This document shows positions 26,706 through 36,262 of a stretch of 64,000 bases of DNA, one piece after another (position 1 is the stretch's first letter; the number at the start of each line of letters is the position of its first letter). Source of the DNA: Phycisphaerales bacterium UBA7800 (GTDB lineage: Bacteria; Planctomycetota; Phycisphaerae; Phycisphaerales; Phycisphaeraceae); contig DLCK01000076.1 of NCBI GenBank assembly GCA_002480565.1, forward strand, positions 1 through 64,000, read 5' to 3'. The notes below the pieces were generated by a model that worked only from the letters and a program-made list of their open reading frames with translations, had not been told where the DNA came from and searched no databases. A program made the translations under genes and the position numbers.

Positions 26706-26738
26706 CCCTAATCCCTGCTCCCTAATCACTAATCCCTG
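26706..26738. repeat. CAGGGATTAG-family repeat, single copy after nrdJ
   Basis: Contains TCCCTAATCACTAATCCCTG (26719-26738), identical base for base to the copy at 62052-62071. It begins two bases beyond the nrdJ stop codon. Other copies: 34884, 35037, 61968. Confidence 0.7.
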
Positions 26739-26740
26739 TT

Positions 26741-29700
26741 TTACGAACATCCCATCGACGCTCCACAGTTGAGGCACTTGTAGCAGGTACCACTGCGGAC
26801 GGTGATGGTGCCGCAAACGTCACATGCTGGCGCGTCGGCCTGCATTTGGGTCATGGCTGCGGTCATGGCAGCGGTCTGGGTGCCAGTGCTGTCACTTTCA
26901 GCGACTTCTTTGCTCCCATTACCTGACTTACCATTTCCTGATTCATCTGCGGTTGCTGCAAAGCGTCCTTCGCTACCCAGTGAACTCTGAAGTCTTGAGG
27001 ACTTGTCGAGTTTGACAGTGCTCTGAGTTGCTTTGGCGCTTTTACCGTTCCCATTGCCGTTACCGTTGGATGAGCCTTTGTGTTCAGCCACGGATTGAGC
27101 TTTGGTTTGAGCCTTTGCAGCAGTCGCGGGTTTCTTGTCCGCTGGACGCTGTGGTGCATTGGCTGCACGATAGCCGGGGACAAATTCCATACCCAACCAG
27201 CGGAAGATGTAGTCCACGAGCGACTTGGCAAACGGGATGTCGCGGTTATGCGTCATACCAGCTGGCTCAAAACGTTGATGGGTGAACTTGGTGACCAGGG
27301 ATTCAGTGGGAACGCCGTATTGGAGTGCGATGGAAATCGCGGTTCCCAGTGAGTCCATCAAGCCGCCGATGGTTGAACCTTCTTTAGCCATGGTGATAAA
27401 CAGTTCGCCGGGGTTACCATCGTCGTAGAGTCCGACGGTGATATAGCCTTCATGACCTGCAACATTGAACTTATGTGTCAGGCTTCGACGGGTATCCGGC
27501 AGGCGGCGACGCATCGGACGTTCAATGATACGTTCGATGATTTTCTCAACCGGCTTGGGTGTTTCGACAGCCACGGCCTGGGCTGCTGCTGCAACGTCTG
27601 CTGCAACTTCGTCCTGACCTGCTTCGATGTTTTCCTGGTCGTCGACTTCTTCGTCTGCATCCATCTTGCTGTTAAGTGGCTGAGAGAGTTTGCAACCATC
27701 GCGATAAAGTGCGTTGGCCTTGAGTCCCAGTTCCCAGCTTAGACGATAAGAGTTGGCGATGTCTGTCAGTGAGGCATCATTGGGGAGATTGATGGTCTTG
27801 CTGATGGCACCGGAGATGAACGGCTGAGCAGCTGCCATCATGCGGATGTGGCCATGAGCATGGATAAAACGCTTGCCCAATGGGCCACAGGTGTTGGCAC
27901 AATCGAAGACCGACAAATCCTCTTCCTTGAGGTGCGGCGCACCTTCGATGGTTTGCGTGCCACAGACTTGATAGTTGAGTTCCTGAATCTGCTTGACATT
28001 AAGACCTAAGGCTTTGAGCAGATTAAAGTCCGCAGCTTTGGCCTGGTCTTCGAGTCCAAGTCGTTTGATACAGTCATCACCAAGCGTCCAGGTGTTGAAG
28101 GCTTGGCCGATTTCAAAGGTGGCAGCCAGTGAGTCGGTGACCTTTTTAAGGTCCGCATCGGTCATGCCTTTATCCTTGAGGAAGTCGGCAAAGGTGCCCT
28201 TCTCAAACGCAACGTCCAGATGCAGGCTGCCCATCACATAGCTGATGATGTCCTTGATCTGCTGGTCGTCGTAGCCCATGAACTTGAGGCTGGGCTTGAG
28301 GGACTGGTTGGCGATTTTGAAGTAACCACCGCCAGCAAGTTTCTTGAACTTCACCAGTGAGAAGTCTGGTTCCACGCCTGTGGTGTCGCAATCCATGAGC
28401 AGTCCGATCGTGCCGGTGGGCGCGATGACGGTGGTCTGGGCATTGCGGTAGCCGTGTTCCTGTCCGAGTTTCAGGGCATCGTCCCATGAAGCGCGGGCAC
28501 TGCGGAGGATGTCTGACGCGTTACTGAGTGAACGGTATTCGTCGGACGCCTCATTTAGATAATACGAGTCGACGGGCACAGGCTTGGTTTGCAAGCCTTC
28601 ATAATCACCGAGCTCGTGGTCACGTGCAATGTCCGTATCCCGACTCACACCATACGCCGCGCGGCGATGATTTCGGATCACTCGGAGCATATGATCCTTG
28701 TTGGGGTGATAGCCCGGGAACGGACCATGTTCAGCAGCCATCTGAGCGCTGGTGGCATAACTGCGACCAGTGAGGATGGCAGTCAGTGCACCACAAATTG
28801 CACGACCTTCTTCTGAGTCATAAGCAATACCGGCCTGCATGAGCATTGCGCCGATGTTGGCATAACCTAAACCAAGTGTGCGGTACTCATAGCTCAGACG
28901 GGCGATTTCCTTGGAGGGGAATGCTGCCATGAGCACGGAGATTTCCAACACCATGGTCCAGAGTTTGATGCCATGTTCGTAACCTTCAAGATCAAACTCA
29001 CCGGATTCAGAGTTGTAGAACTTAAGGAGGTTAAACGATGCAAGGTTACAGGCCGTGTTATCCAGGAACATGTATTCACTACAGGGGTTCGATGCGTTGA
29101 TCCGACCACCAGCAGGACTTGTATGCCACTCGTTAATGGTGGTGTCGAACTGGACACCGGGGTCCGCACAACGCCATGCTGCATAGTTGATCTGTTCCCA
29201 GAGTTTGCGTGCAGGATAGGTCTTGGCAACTTCGCCGTTGGTGCGGTTGATGGTTTCCCATGTGCCGTCTTCGTCCACTCGTGAGAAGAACTCGTTGGGG
29301 ATGCGGACCGAGTTGTTGGAGTTTTGGCCTGATACGGTTTGGTAGGCTTCACCGTTAAAATCGTAGTCAAGTTGCAGGCCAAGACGTTCAGCCGTTTCGC
29401 CCACGGTTTCCAGGTCCGCTTCGCTGGTCTTGGCATTCTTGATGGCTTTGAAACCTTCAACAAGTGCTGCGACTTTGATTTCTTCGCGGACTTTCCAGTT
29501 CACGAAGTTGTCGATATCAGGATGATCCAGGTCAAGGCAAACCATCTTCGCAGCACGACGGGTTGTACCGCCGGACTTGATGGCACCTGCTGCACGGTCA
29601 CCGATTTTCAGGAAGCTCATGAGTCCTGATGATTTACCGCCACCGGAGAGGGGTTCGCTTTCGGCGCGGATGTTTGAGAAGTTGGTGCCGGTGCCTGAGC

Positions 29701-30334
29701 CGTATTTGAACAGACGTGCTTCACGGGTCCACAGATCCATGATGCCGCCTTCATTGACCAGGCTGTCCTTGATGGACTGGATGAAGCAGGCATGGGGTTG
29801 GGGATGGCTATAGGCATCATCGGCTAGTTGGGTTTCACCGGTCGCCGGGTCTGTATACCAGTGTCCTTGTGCTGGGCCGTTGATGTCATAGGCCCAATTA
29901 AGTCCCGTGTTAAACCATTGCGGGCTGTTGGGTGCACACATCTGGTTAAGCATCATGTAGCTGATTTCGTCATAGAACGCCTGGGCATCCTTGGCTGTAT
30001 CAAAGTAGCCATGGGTTTCACCCCAGTACCGCCAGCATCCTGCCAAGCGATGAATGACTTGTTGTGCAGAACGTTCCGGGCCTGTGATGACCTTGCCGTC
30101 CTCGTCCTTGAGTACTTCTCCATTATCATCGAGCTGCGGTACGCCGGCTTTGCGGAAGTACTTGCTGACCATGATATCGGTAGCAAGCTGCGACCAGTCC
30201 GCAGGAACCTTAGCATCGTTCATTTCGAAGACAACCGAGCCGTCAAGATTGCTGATCTTGCTTGCACGAGTGGTCCATTCGATGCTGGAGAAAACATCAA
30301 CGCCGTCCTTGGTGAATTTACGTTCGATCCTCAT
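26741..30334 (-). CDS. nrdJ: Vitamin B12-dependent (class II) ribonucleoside-diphosphate reductase
   Basis: The protein has 1197 residues. It makes dNTPs using adenosylcobalamin, independent of oxygen. Motifs of the large-form NrdJ: CAPNSPQWFNTGL, FKYGSGTGTNFSNIR, the substrate-site NPCSEYMFLDNTACNLASFN, ATGTIG-like IAPTGTIGLLMDCDTTGVEPDF, and GTFIHAHGHIRMMAAAQPFI-like segments. After ~1000 residues come a low-complexity linker (NGNGNGNGKSAKAT, Ala/Gln-rich) and a C-terminal zinc-ribbon-like module with CDVCG, CYKCLNCG and a final Cys. Dcd follows upstream on the same strand, so two dNTP-supply genes are adjacent. A cobalamin riboswitch is not evident in the 160-base leader. Confidence 0.95.
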   Translation of the reverse strand: MRIERKFTKDGVDVFSSIEWTTRASKISNLDGSVVFEMNDAKVPADWSQLATDIMVSKYFRKAGVPQLDDNGEVLKDEDGKVITGPERSAQQVIHRLAGCWRYWGETHGYFDTAKDAQAFYDEISYMMLNQMCAPNSPQWFNTGLNWAYDINGPAQGHWYTDPATGETQLADDAYSHPQPHACFIQSIKDSLVNEGGIMDLWTREARLFKYGSGTGTNFSNIRAESEPLSGGGKSSGLMSFLKIGDRAAGAIKSGGTTRRAAKMVCLDLDHPDIDNFVNWKVREEIKVAALVEGFKAIKNAKTSEADLETVGETAERLGLQLDYDFNGEAYQTVSGQNSNNSVRIPNEFFSRVDEDGTWETINRTNGEVAKTYPARKLWEQINYAAWRCADPGVQFDTTINEWHTSPAGGRINASNPCSEYMFLDNTACNLASFNLLKFYNSESGEFDLEGYEHGIKLWTMVLEISVLMAAFPSKEIARLSYEYRTLGLGYANIGAMLMQAGIAYDSEEGRAICGALTAILTGRSYATSAQMAAEHGPFPGYHPNKDHMLRVIRNHRRAAYGVSRDTDIARDHELGDYEGLQTKPVPVDSYYLNEASDEYRSLSNASDILRSARASWDDALKLGQEHGYRNAQTTVIAPTGTIGLLMDCDTTGVEPDFSLVKFKKLAGGGYFKIANQSLKPSLKFMGYDDQQIKDIISYVMGSLHLDVAFEKGTFADFLKDKGMTDADLKKVTDSLAATFEIGQAFNTWTLGDDCIKRLGLEDQAKAADFNLLKALGLNVKQIQELNYQVCGTQTIEGAPHLKEEDLSVFDCANTCGPLGKRFIHAHGHIRMMAAAQPFISGAISKTINLPNDASLTDIANSYRLSWELGLKANALYRDGCKLSQPLNSKMDADEEVDDQENIEAGQDEVAADVAAAAQAVAVETPKPVEKIIERIIERPMRRRLPDTRRSLTHKFNVAGHEGYITVGLYDDGNPGELFITMAKEGSTIGGLMDSLGTAISIALQYGVPTESLVTKFTHQRFEPAGMTHNRDIPFAKSLVDYIFRWLGMEFVPGYRAANAPQRPADKKPATAAKAQTKAQSVAEHKGSSNGNGNGNGKSAKATQSTVKLDKSSRLQSSLGSEGRFAATADESGNGKSGNGSKEVAESDSTGTQTAAMTAAMTQMQADAPACDVCGTITVRSGTCYKCLNCGASMGCS

Positions 30335-30494
30335 TGATCAAAAAACCCCTGATATAAGATGTGTGAACAGAATGAATTTATTAGACAAACAGATCAGCCT
30401 GAGAATAGTGCTCTTAAATCCTGCATGCCCATGAAAACCCCAACGTACACAGGCTGTAGGCGCACGTCTGGATGCAGGATTAGAATAGATAATG

Positions 30495-31067
30495 TCAGTC
30501 AACCATCGGTAAGGTCAGACCCTTTTGGTCTTGATATTTACCACCCTTATCCGCGTAGCTGATCGCGCAGACACGATCGGCTTTGAGGAAGATCATTTGG
30601 GCGATGCCTTCATTGGCATACACCTTGGCAGGCAGCGGCGTGGTGTTGGAGATTTCCAACGTGACCTTGCCGCGCCATTCAGGCTCCAGCGGCGTGACGT
30701 TCACGATCAATCCACAACGGGCGTAAGTGCTCTTGCCCACGCAGATCGCCAATACGTCACGCGGTACTTCAATGGTTTCAACCGTCTCAGCCAGCGCGAA
30801 GCTGTTGGGCGGGATGATGACGTGATCCAGACCGGTCTTGTCGGTATCAATGGTCACGAACATGTTTTCGCCAAAATCCTTGGGGTCAACAATGGCTTGA
30901 CCGCCGTTGGGCGAGACATCGGTGAAGATTTTGAAAATGGGGCCAACACGAAAGTCATAGCCGTAACTGGACACGCCATAGGAAACATGTCCTGGACGCT
31001 TGACGTTGTCGGCAAAAGGCTCAATCGGCACAAGTTCACGAATTTGTGAGTCACATAAGACGGGCAT
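30495..31067 (-). CDS. dcd: dCTP deaminase
   Basis: The protein has 190 residues from ATG 31067, chosen because AGGGGTG lies just upstream and the N-terminus then reads MPVLCDSQIRELV; the frame extends 89 codons further with no homology. It converts dCTP to dUTP for thymidylate synthesis. Seen: SYGVSSYGYDFRVG, the trimer core GKSTYARCGLIVNVTPLEPEW with the catalytic Glu region GKVTLEISNTTPLPAKVYANEGIAQMIF, and the C-terminal YADKGGKYQDQKGLTLP lid. It is 160 bases upstream of nrdJ on the same strand. Confidence 0.95.
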   Translation of the reverse strand: MPVLCDSQIRELVPIEPFADNVKRPGHVSYGVSSYGYDFRVGPIFKIFTDVSPNGGQAIVDPKDFGENMFVTIDTDKTGLDHVIIPPNSFALAETVETIEVPRDVLAICVGKSTYARCGLIVNVTPLEPEWRGKVTLEISNTTPLPAKVYANEGIAQMIFLKADRVCAISYADKGGKYQDQKGLTLPMVD

Positions 31068-31786
31068 TGCGTCACCCCTAATTTCTGTCAGCCTGACGTT
31101 TGATGACAAAGCGTGCCAAACGTTCCACCGGGCTGGGGTCCTGAAAAAATTTCTCTCCGGGCGAATTGTGCATAGACCGATCGCGCTTGTGGTTGGACCA
31201 CGACCCCCGCGATCAAATTTATGCGATTTTACGCCCTCACGTCTCCGCTGGTGAATACCAGCATTTGTTACCGTGTCGTGTATGACACATATCGGCAACA
31301 CAAGCCATATTACCCCAATATATTGTGGCTGCAATAGGTAAGAGGCATAAATCTTGGGGCTATTTTTTGACGTTCTATTAAATCCAATAAAAACACGAGC
31401 TTAGGCGAAATGTTCTTTTTCACCATTTCATTTTTGAGTCAGAAAATGACAGATTCAGTCAGGTTTTCCACAAAATATTTTTCATACTCTGACGAAAAAT
31501 ACACCATATGTGGTGCTGAAGATGCATTTAAAACACATTCCAAAGGGGTTGAAGATCGACGTAATTGTTGAATATACAGGAGGCTAGAGACAGTGATATC
31601 GATTTTATAATTGTCAATAAGAGTACTACTAAGGATATAGTGTCGGGTATTGCCTATTTTAACACCCTATTTCACATGTAAATACGAGATATTCTGACGA
31701 GATGATGATTCAAATCAACATCAATGGAATTGTCATCTTGAGTTAAATGAGGCACAGCAGGTGTGGTTTAGGAGCAACATAGGATG
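31068..31786. other. Long gene-poor intergenic region
   Basis: This 719-base AT-rich stretch must hold the dcd promoter (minus strand) and the end of the M20 transcript. Seen in it: a plus-strand open frame of 53 codons at 31410-31571 (starting MFFFTISF) without a good ribosome site, an isolated AGGAGG at 31578-31583 that only leads to a five-codon frame, small hairpins (GAAATG/CATTTC near 31408-31430), and one near DnaA box (TTTTCCACA, one mismatch). I cannot support a gene or origin here. Confidence 0.4.
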
Positions 31787-32962
31787 TTAGAGAGCCGATT
31801 TATTCAAATCTGAGGACATGATTTTCTGATAGACAGATACACCCAACTGTAATTGTTCAAGGCTGATCCACTCATCCTTGGTGTGTGCCTGAGCGATATC
31901 ACCAGGCCCAAGCACAAGGGTCGGGATGCCGTTTGAGCCCAGATCGCCTGCATCGGTCGCATAGGCAGCACCCAACGGTTTTGAATCAAGACCAATGACA
32001 TCCAAGACTTTCTGGACGGTATGTAACAATGTCTTATCCAGGGCGGGTGGCAAAGGTGGTGTCAGAAAACTACTGTCCATTTGCCAATCCAATCCGGGGA
32101 GATTTTCTTCGAGTAATGTGCTGATCTGACCGTAAACCGCTCGAGGTTCTTCGCCGGGAACGATCCGTCGATCCATTTGGATTTCACAACTGTCAGGGAT
32201 TATGTTGATCTGTGATCCGCCGGTGATGAGGTTGATACTTGCTTGAGCTTTTCCGGTCATTTCATGGGTGGCATTGAGGCTGGGGATGTACTGGGATTCA
32301 AGTAAGTCGACGATACGCACCATGTCACTGATCGCAGAGTGTCCAAGATGAGGTGTCGAGGAGTGTGCTGAGCGCCCCTTGGTTTTGATCACCACGCGCA
32401 GGCATCCATTGTGTGCATAGATCGGCCGACACATCGTGGGTTCGCCAACAATCACACCGCGCAATTTCATGTTCAACGTCGGCAAATGGTCTTTGATAAA
32501 GTACCTGACACCTGTCATGCCATACTCTTCATCCTGTGCAAAAAGCAACGCGATGTTGTTGGCTTGTTGATCCTGTTTTGCATATTGATACATCGCCCAG
32601 AGCATGGCTGCGCCGGTTCCTTTGGTATCACAACTGCCTCGGCCAAAGAGCTTGTCATCTTCAACCATGCCGCCGAAGGGATCGACCACCATCCCCTTTT
32701 CACTGACGGTGTCCATGTGACTTTCAAACAGCAGCCAGTGATCCGAGTCATTGACACGATGGGTGATGAGTAGATTCCCTGCCCGGTCCTTGATAGGCAG
32801 ATGCTTCGTCTTAAAACCCATGGACTCTGCGAGTCGTTGATTGTGTTCAAGCAGACGGCTTTCAGAAGTCGGATTCCCACATGCAGCAGGATTCACCGAC
32901 GGAATCTGCACCATCGACTGGAGGAGCGACGTTACGTCTTGCGGTATGCTGTTGGTGTTCAT
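31787..32962 (-). CDS. M20 family peptidase/deacylase (ArgE/DapE-like)
   Basis: The protein has 391 residues from ATG 32962 (MNTNSIPQDV); the frame extends 38 codons upstream without support. The dinuclear zinc site is complete: His in LLFESHMDTV, bridging Asp in GRGSCDTKGTGA, Glu pair in LLFAQDEEYG, GVIVGEPT, and a late His in IAQAHTKDEW. A lid/dimerisation domain with RSAHSSTPHLGHSAI lies in the middle. It probably hydrolyses an N-acyl amino acid such as N-acetylornithine or succinyl-diaminopimelate. Divergent from the kinase at 32995, with 32 bases between the starts. Confidence 0.88.
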   Translation of the reverse strand: MNTNSIPQDVTSLLQSMVQIPSVNPAACGNPTSESRLLEHNQRLAESMGFKTKHLPIKDRAGNLLITHRVNDSDHWLLFESHMDTVSEKGMVVDPFGGMVEDDKLFGRGSCDTKGTGAAMLWAMYQYAKQDQQANNIALLFAQDEEYGMTGVRYFIKDHLPTLNMKLRGVIVGEPTMCRPIYAHNGCLRVVIKTKGRSAHSSTPHLGHSAISDMVRIVDLLESQYIPSLNATHEMTGKAQASINLITGGSQINIIPDSCEIQMDRRIVPGEEPRAVYGQISTLLEENLPGLDWQMDSSFLTPPLPPALDKTLLHTVQKVLDVIGLDSKPLGAAYATDAGDLGSNGIPTLVLGPGDIAQAHTKDEWISLEQLQLGVSVYQKIMSSDLNKSAL

Positions 32963-32994
32963 AGTCACATATTGTACGACAGGATCAAGATCAG

Positions 32995-33693
32995 ATGGCA
33001 GAGCAATCAAATCAAAACAACAAGTTGAATAACACCCAGACGATTCTTGGTGATGACGACTTGCCGGACTTTGCAAGCCAATTACTTGAGCAGGCGGACA
33101 GGCAATCAGGCCGAACCCTCATCGCCATCGCAGGCATCCCCGGCAGTGGCAAGACCACGCTGATGCTTAAGCTCGTTACCCTGCTCAACACCATGCAGCT
33201 GGACATTGCAGCAGCGGTATCGATGGATGCCTATCACCTGACCAACATTCAACTCGAAGCCTTAGGCATGCGACACATTAAAGGCTCCCCGCCGACTTAT
33301 GATGTGAACTCCTATTTACATCTGTTAAGGAATCTCAAAACACAATTACACCGTCCCGTGTTTTATCCGGTCTACGATCGGGCGATTCACAATCCAATCT
33401 GGCGAGCTTCGCAGGTGATCCAGCCGACGGTCAAAATCATTTTCACAGAAGGCCAGTTTTTACTGTTAGATCAATCGCCGTGGGATGCCTTGGCAGCCAT
33501 TGTGGATACGTCATGGTATTTGAAAGTTGATCCAGACAAGGTTCGTGAGGATTTAATCGCACGTCATGTCCGTGGAGGCCGAACTCGTGAGAATGCCATC
33601 GAACATGTGTCGCGGAGTGATGATGCCAACCGTGATCTGGTACTCAGCTGTATGCGTAAGCCGGATCGGGTGATTTGCATTGCAGGCCGGTGA
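32995..33693 (+). CDS. P-loop kinase of the uridine kinase/YggC (fructose kinase-like) group
   Basis: The protein has 232 residues. The P-loop is GIPGSGKTT (residues 47-55). The rest follows this kinase group: MDAYHLTNIQLEALGMRHIKGSPPTYD (substrate region), FYPVYDRAIHNP, IIFTEGQFLLLDQSPWDALA, and lid RHVRGGRTRENAIEHVSRSDDANRDLV. Members are often annotated as nucleoside/nucleotide kinase family proteins; the substrate may be a sugar or pantothenate-like compound. Its short divergent spacing to the M20 gene suggests a shared regulatory region. Confidence 0.82.
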   Translation: MAEQSNQNNKLNNTQTILGDDDLPDFASQLLEQADRQSGRTLIAIAGIPGSGKTTLMLKLVTLLNTMQLDIAAAVSMDAYHLTNIQLEALGMRHIKGSPPTYDVNSYLHLLRNLKTQLHRPVFYPVYDRAIHNPIWRASQVIQPTVKIIFTEGQFLLLDQSPWDALAAIVDTSWYLKVDPDKVREDLIARHVRGGRTRENAIEHVSRSDDANRDLVLSCMRKPDRVICIAGR

Positions 33694-33703
33694 TCGTACA
33701 AGG

Positions 33704-33926
33704 CATTTTTACCGCAGAGGCACAGAGAACTCAGAGTTAAGAGAGAAAATCAGAATATTTTGTTTTGAAAATAAGCCCAAGTCTGAGCAATGCGAAGACT
33801 GGGATTCACACGCATCACCATGGTTGTCGGAGACATCCCACGCTTCGCTTCGCTCAGCATTGGGCTTTAAATAAAAATTTTATTCTCTCTTAACTCTGAG
33901 TTCTCTGTGCCTCTGTGGTAAAAATG
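33704..33926. repeat. Large cruciform-type inverted repeat between kinase and fmt
   Basis: Arms 33704-33750 and 33880-33926 match over about 43 bases with one mismatch (TTTTTACCRCAGAGGCACAG then AGAACTCAGAGTTAAGAG). A second inner pair of arms, AAGCCCAAGTCTGAGC and its partner near 33846-33868 (GCTCAGCATTGGGCTT), continues the fold. The element fills the space between convergent genes and could stop transcription from both sides. The ACCGCAGAGGC-type sequence belongs to a widespread dispersed family. Confidence 0.8.
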
Positions 33927-33936
33927 TCTTGAAAAC

Positions 33937-34875
33937 CTATTCCAACCGATCTCCTGGCTGCATGTTGTTACCACGTTGAAAATCGCTAAAGGACATGGGG
34001 CGTTTGCCTGCCGGTTGGACTTCTAATAATTCCAAAGCTCCGCTGCCGGTGGCGATGGTCATATCTTTGAGTACGGTGCCCGGCTGCTTGTCATGTGTGA
34101 CATTGGGCAGGTCTTTGACACGCAAGATTTTCAAGGGTGTTGGTTGATCGTCAGCTTGTGCATGCCATTGGACGGTGATACTCGGCCAGGGGTTTAAGCC
34201 ATGGATGCGTTGGCGGAGTTGGGTTGCCGACTGTGACCAATCCTCGATTACGCCGTCGGCCTTTTTGAGTTTGCGGGCGATGGTGACTTTGTCGTAATCC
34301 TGAGGTTGGGGATCAAGCGTGCCTGACTGCAATTGTTCCAACACCTTGAGAATCAACTCCGGCCCCATCTCCGATAAACGGTCATGCAATTCGCCCATCG
34401 TCTCCAACGGATCAATGTCGGTGACGTTGGTGGCAAAGACATCACCGGCATCCATTTTTTGAGCCAGGGCAATGACACTATTGCCAGTCTGCTTGTGACC
34501 ATCAATCATCGCCCAATTAATCGGTGCAGCGCCGCGATAGTCAGGTAACAGTGACGCATGCAGATTCACCGCAAGCTTGCCCATGGCAGCGATGAGTTGC
34601 TCGGAAAGTTTTTGGCCATAGGCAATGACCACACCTGCATCAGGTTGATGTGATGTAATCTGTGCTATCGCGTCCGGCTCATTGGCGTTGGGGAATTTGT
34701 AGACAGGTAGGGATTGCGCTTCGGCCCACTGCCCAACAGGCGTTGGTGTGAGAACGCGCTTACGCCCTGCGGGTTGATCCGGTTGCGTGAGTACTGCAAC
34801 GACTTGATGTTGCTCATGAAGCGCTTTGAGTGTGGGTAAACCAAATGCACCGGAGCCAGAGAAGAGAATTCGCAT
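33937..34875 (-). CDS. fmt: Methionyl-tRNA formyltransferase
   Basis: The protein has 312 residues and formylates initiator Met-tRNA. Seen: RILFSGSGAFGLPTLKAL, AVLTQPDQPAGRKR, the formyl-THF site NLHASLLPDYRGAAPINWAMIDG with Asn and His of the catalytic centre, SVIALAQKMDAGDVFA, and a C-terminal OB-like domain (IHGLNPWPSITVQW, LELLEVQPAGKRPMSF). Deformylase lies upstream on the same strand (def-fmt order), separated by an inverted pair of dispersed repeats whose nearer arm is only eight bases before this ATG. Confidence 0.95.
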   Translation of the reverse strand: MRILFSGSGAFGLPTLKALHEQHQVVAVLTQPDQPAGRKRVLTPTPVGQWAEAQSLPVYKFPNANEPDAIAQITSHQPDAGVVIAYGQKLSEQLIAAMGKLAVNLHASLLPDYRGAAPINWAMIDGHKQTGNSVIALAQKMDAGDVFATNVTDIDPLETMGELHDRLSEMGPELILKVLEQLQSGTLDPQPQDYDKVTIARKLKKADGVIEDWSQSATQLRQRIHGLNPWPSITVQWHAQADDQPTPLKILRVKDLPNVTHDKQPGTVLKDMTIATGSGALELLEVQPAGKRPMSFSDFQRGNNMQPGDRLE

Positions 34876-34883
34876 GTTTTTTT

Positions 34884-35065
34884 CAGGGAGTAGTGATTAG
34901 GGAGTAGGGAGTAAAAAAGGCAATTTATAAATCTGTACATTAATGTGAGGTCGACAATCTATGCTTGATTTTAACGCCTTGCCAATTCGTTGATTCGTGT
35001 TTGTATGTGAAGAGCCAGAAGTAAGTGCCTGACACTACTCCCTGATCACTAATCACGACTCCCTG
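34884..35065. repeat. Inverted pair of CAGGGATTAG-family repeats between def and fmt
   Basis: The left copy 34884-34912 (CAGGGAGTAGTGATTAGGGA then GTAGGGAGT) faces the right copy 35037-35065, whose reverse complement reads CAGGGAGTCGTGATTAGTGA then TCAGGGAGT, about 24 of 29 positions equal. The right copy ends four bases beyond the def stop. Together they could fold into one long hairpin in the def-fmt mRNA, like a BIME. Confidence 0.7.
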
Positions 35066-35069
35066 GCAA

Positions 35070-35579
35070 TCACCCTTCCATTTCCTTTAGTGCTTTGCGG
35101 TTGGCCATCTTGTCGATGGGCGACATCTTGTCGATGATCATAACGCCATCAAGGTGATCATTTTCGTGTTGCCAGATACGTGCAGGCAAGTCATCACTTG
35201 TTGCTTTAAAGCGATTGCCTTTAATGTCTGTCGCTTCAATGGTCACAGCCTTGGGTCGACGGATACTTGCATTAATACCAGGCAGACTCAGACAACCTTC
35301 TTCCATGTCTTCGGTGGCTTTACCTTCGACAGTGATAAGAGGATTGATAAACACCATGTCGTCTTGGGGATCGCCTGTTGCATTGGCAACGAACAGTCGC
35401 AACTCAAGACCGACTTGCGGTGCTGCAAGACCTACGCCTGGTGCTTCGTGCATCAGTTCCAACATGCGTGTACAGATCGCTTGAACCTCTGGCGTAACGG
35501 ATTCTACGGGCTGGGCAACCTTGCGAAGTACTGGGTGCGGATGGTGGACAATAGTGAGTTTTTCGGGGTCCGTGTTCAT
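35070..35579 (-). CDS. def: Peptide deformylase
   Basis: The protein has 169 residues from ATG 35579 (MNTDPEKLTIVHHP). It removes the N-formyl group from new proteins. All three motifs are present: GVGLAAPQVG, EEGCLSLPGI with the metal Cys, and QHENDHLDGVMIID with the metal-binding HExxH-type pair (here HENDH) and catalytic Glu. Clusters with fmt, its functional partner. Confidence 0.96.
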   Translation of the reverse strand: MNTDPEKLTIVHHPHPVLRKVAQPVESVTPEVQAICTRMLELMHEAPGVGLAAPQVGLELRLFVANATGDPQDDMVFINPLITVEGKATEDMEEGCLSLPGINASIRRPKAVTIEATDIKGNRFKATSDDLPARIWQHENDHLDGVMIIDKMSPIDKMANRKALKEMEG

Positions 35580-35806
35580 AACTATGATGTTAAATGGTAA
35601 TGAATAGGAGGACAAGTTCTAAAAATGTTTGTTAAGTACGTGGTGACAATGCCTTGACGCCATTGGATTGTGATGTCATACTTAGACTGCAAACAACACC
35701 TGTTTTGATGTGAATGTCTGCCATATTCGAGATTTAGCGTATTGTAATTGGACATCGATCTGACTCCGCCAACGATGGACACTCAAAGCAAAGGGGCTAT
35801 TGGCAA

Positions 35807-36160
35807 ATGGCTACTGTGACGAAAAAAGAACTTATTGACCAGATCGCTGACGCCACAGGTCAAAAACGCGTCGTGGTCAAACGGATCGTCCAGAGCTTTC
35901 TCGACAATATCATTGTCGAGTTGGGCAAAGGTAACCGCTTGGAATTCAGAGACTTCGGTGTCTTTGAAGTCAAGCATCGCCGTGCTCGTAAGGCTCAGAA
36001 TCCCAAGACCCTTGAACCCGTTCAGGTTCCGCCCAAGCGGACGGTCAAATTTAAGGTTGGCCGTCTGATGAAGCAGACTCTTGTCGAAATGCCCGAATCT
36101 GTCGAGCTGGATTTTGATGCATCCACTGATGATGATTCGAATAGCGGCGAGTTGACCTGA
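35807..36160 (+). CDS. HU/IHF-family DNA-binding protein with acidic tail
   Basis: The protein has 117 residues. MATVTKKELIDQIADATGQK starts the helical base, followed by LDNIIVELGKGNRLEFRDFGVFEV. The DNA-binding arm is RRARKAQNPKTLEPVQVPPKRTVKFKVG, with a conserved NP tip. About 20 extra C-terminal residues are acidic (ELDFDASTDDDSNSGELT), which HU usually lacks and may limit or tune DNA binding. AAGGGG lies ten bases before the ATG. It is a single-gene unit. Confidence 0.93.
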   Translation: MATVTKKELIDQIADATGQKRVVVKRIVQSFLDNIIVELGKGNRLEFRDFGVFEVKHRRARKAQNPKTLEPVQVPPKRTVKFKVGRLMKQTLVEMPESVELDFDASTDDDSNSGELT

Positions 36161-36262
36161 GGCAAATAACGGGTCTTGCGGTTAATAGGATATCTATCAT
36201 GGCTTTTTTTTTGCCATGTCACTTTTCTGTAATCGTACGGGTTGTTTTCGAAAAATCACTCC

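Noticed and set aside
31469..31477. Possible replication origin (TTTTCCACA, a near DnaA box)
   Set aside because: Only one imperfect box, no cluster, no dnaA or dnaN nearby.
33704..33926. Complete insertion sequence
   Set aside because: Large inverted arms but no transposase frame between them and no target duplication.
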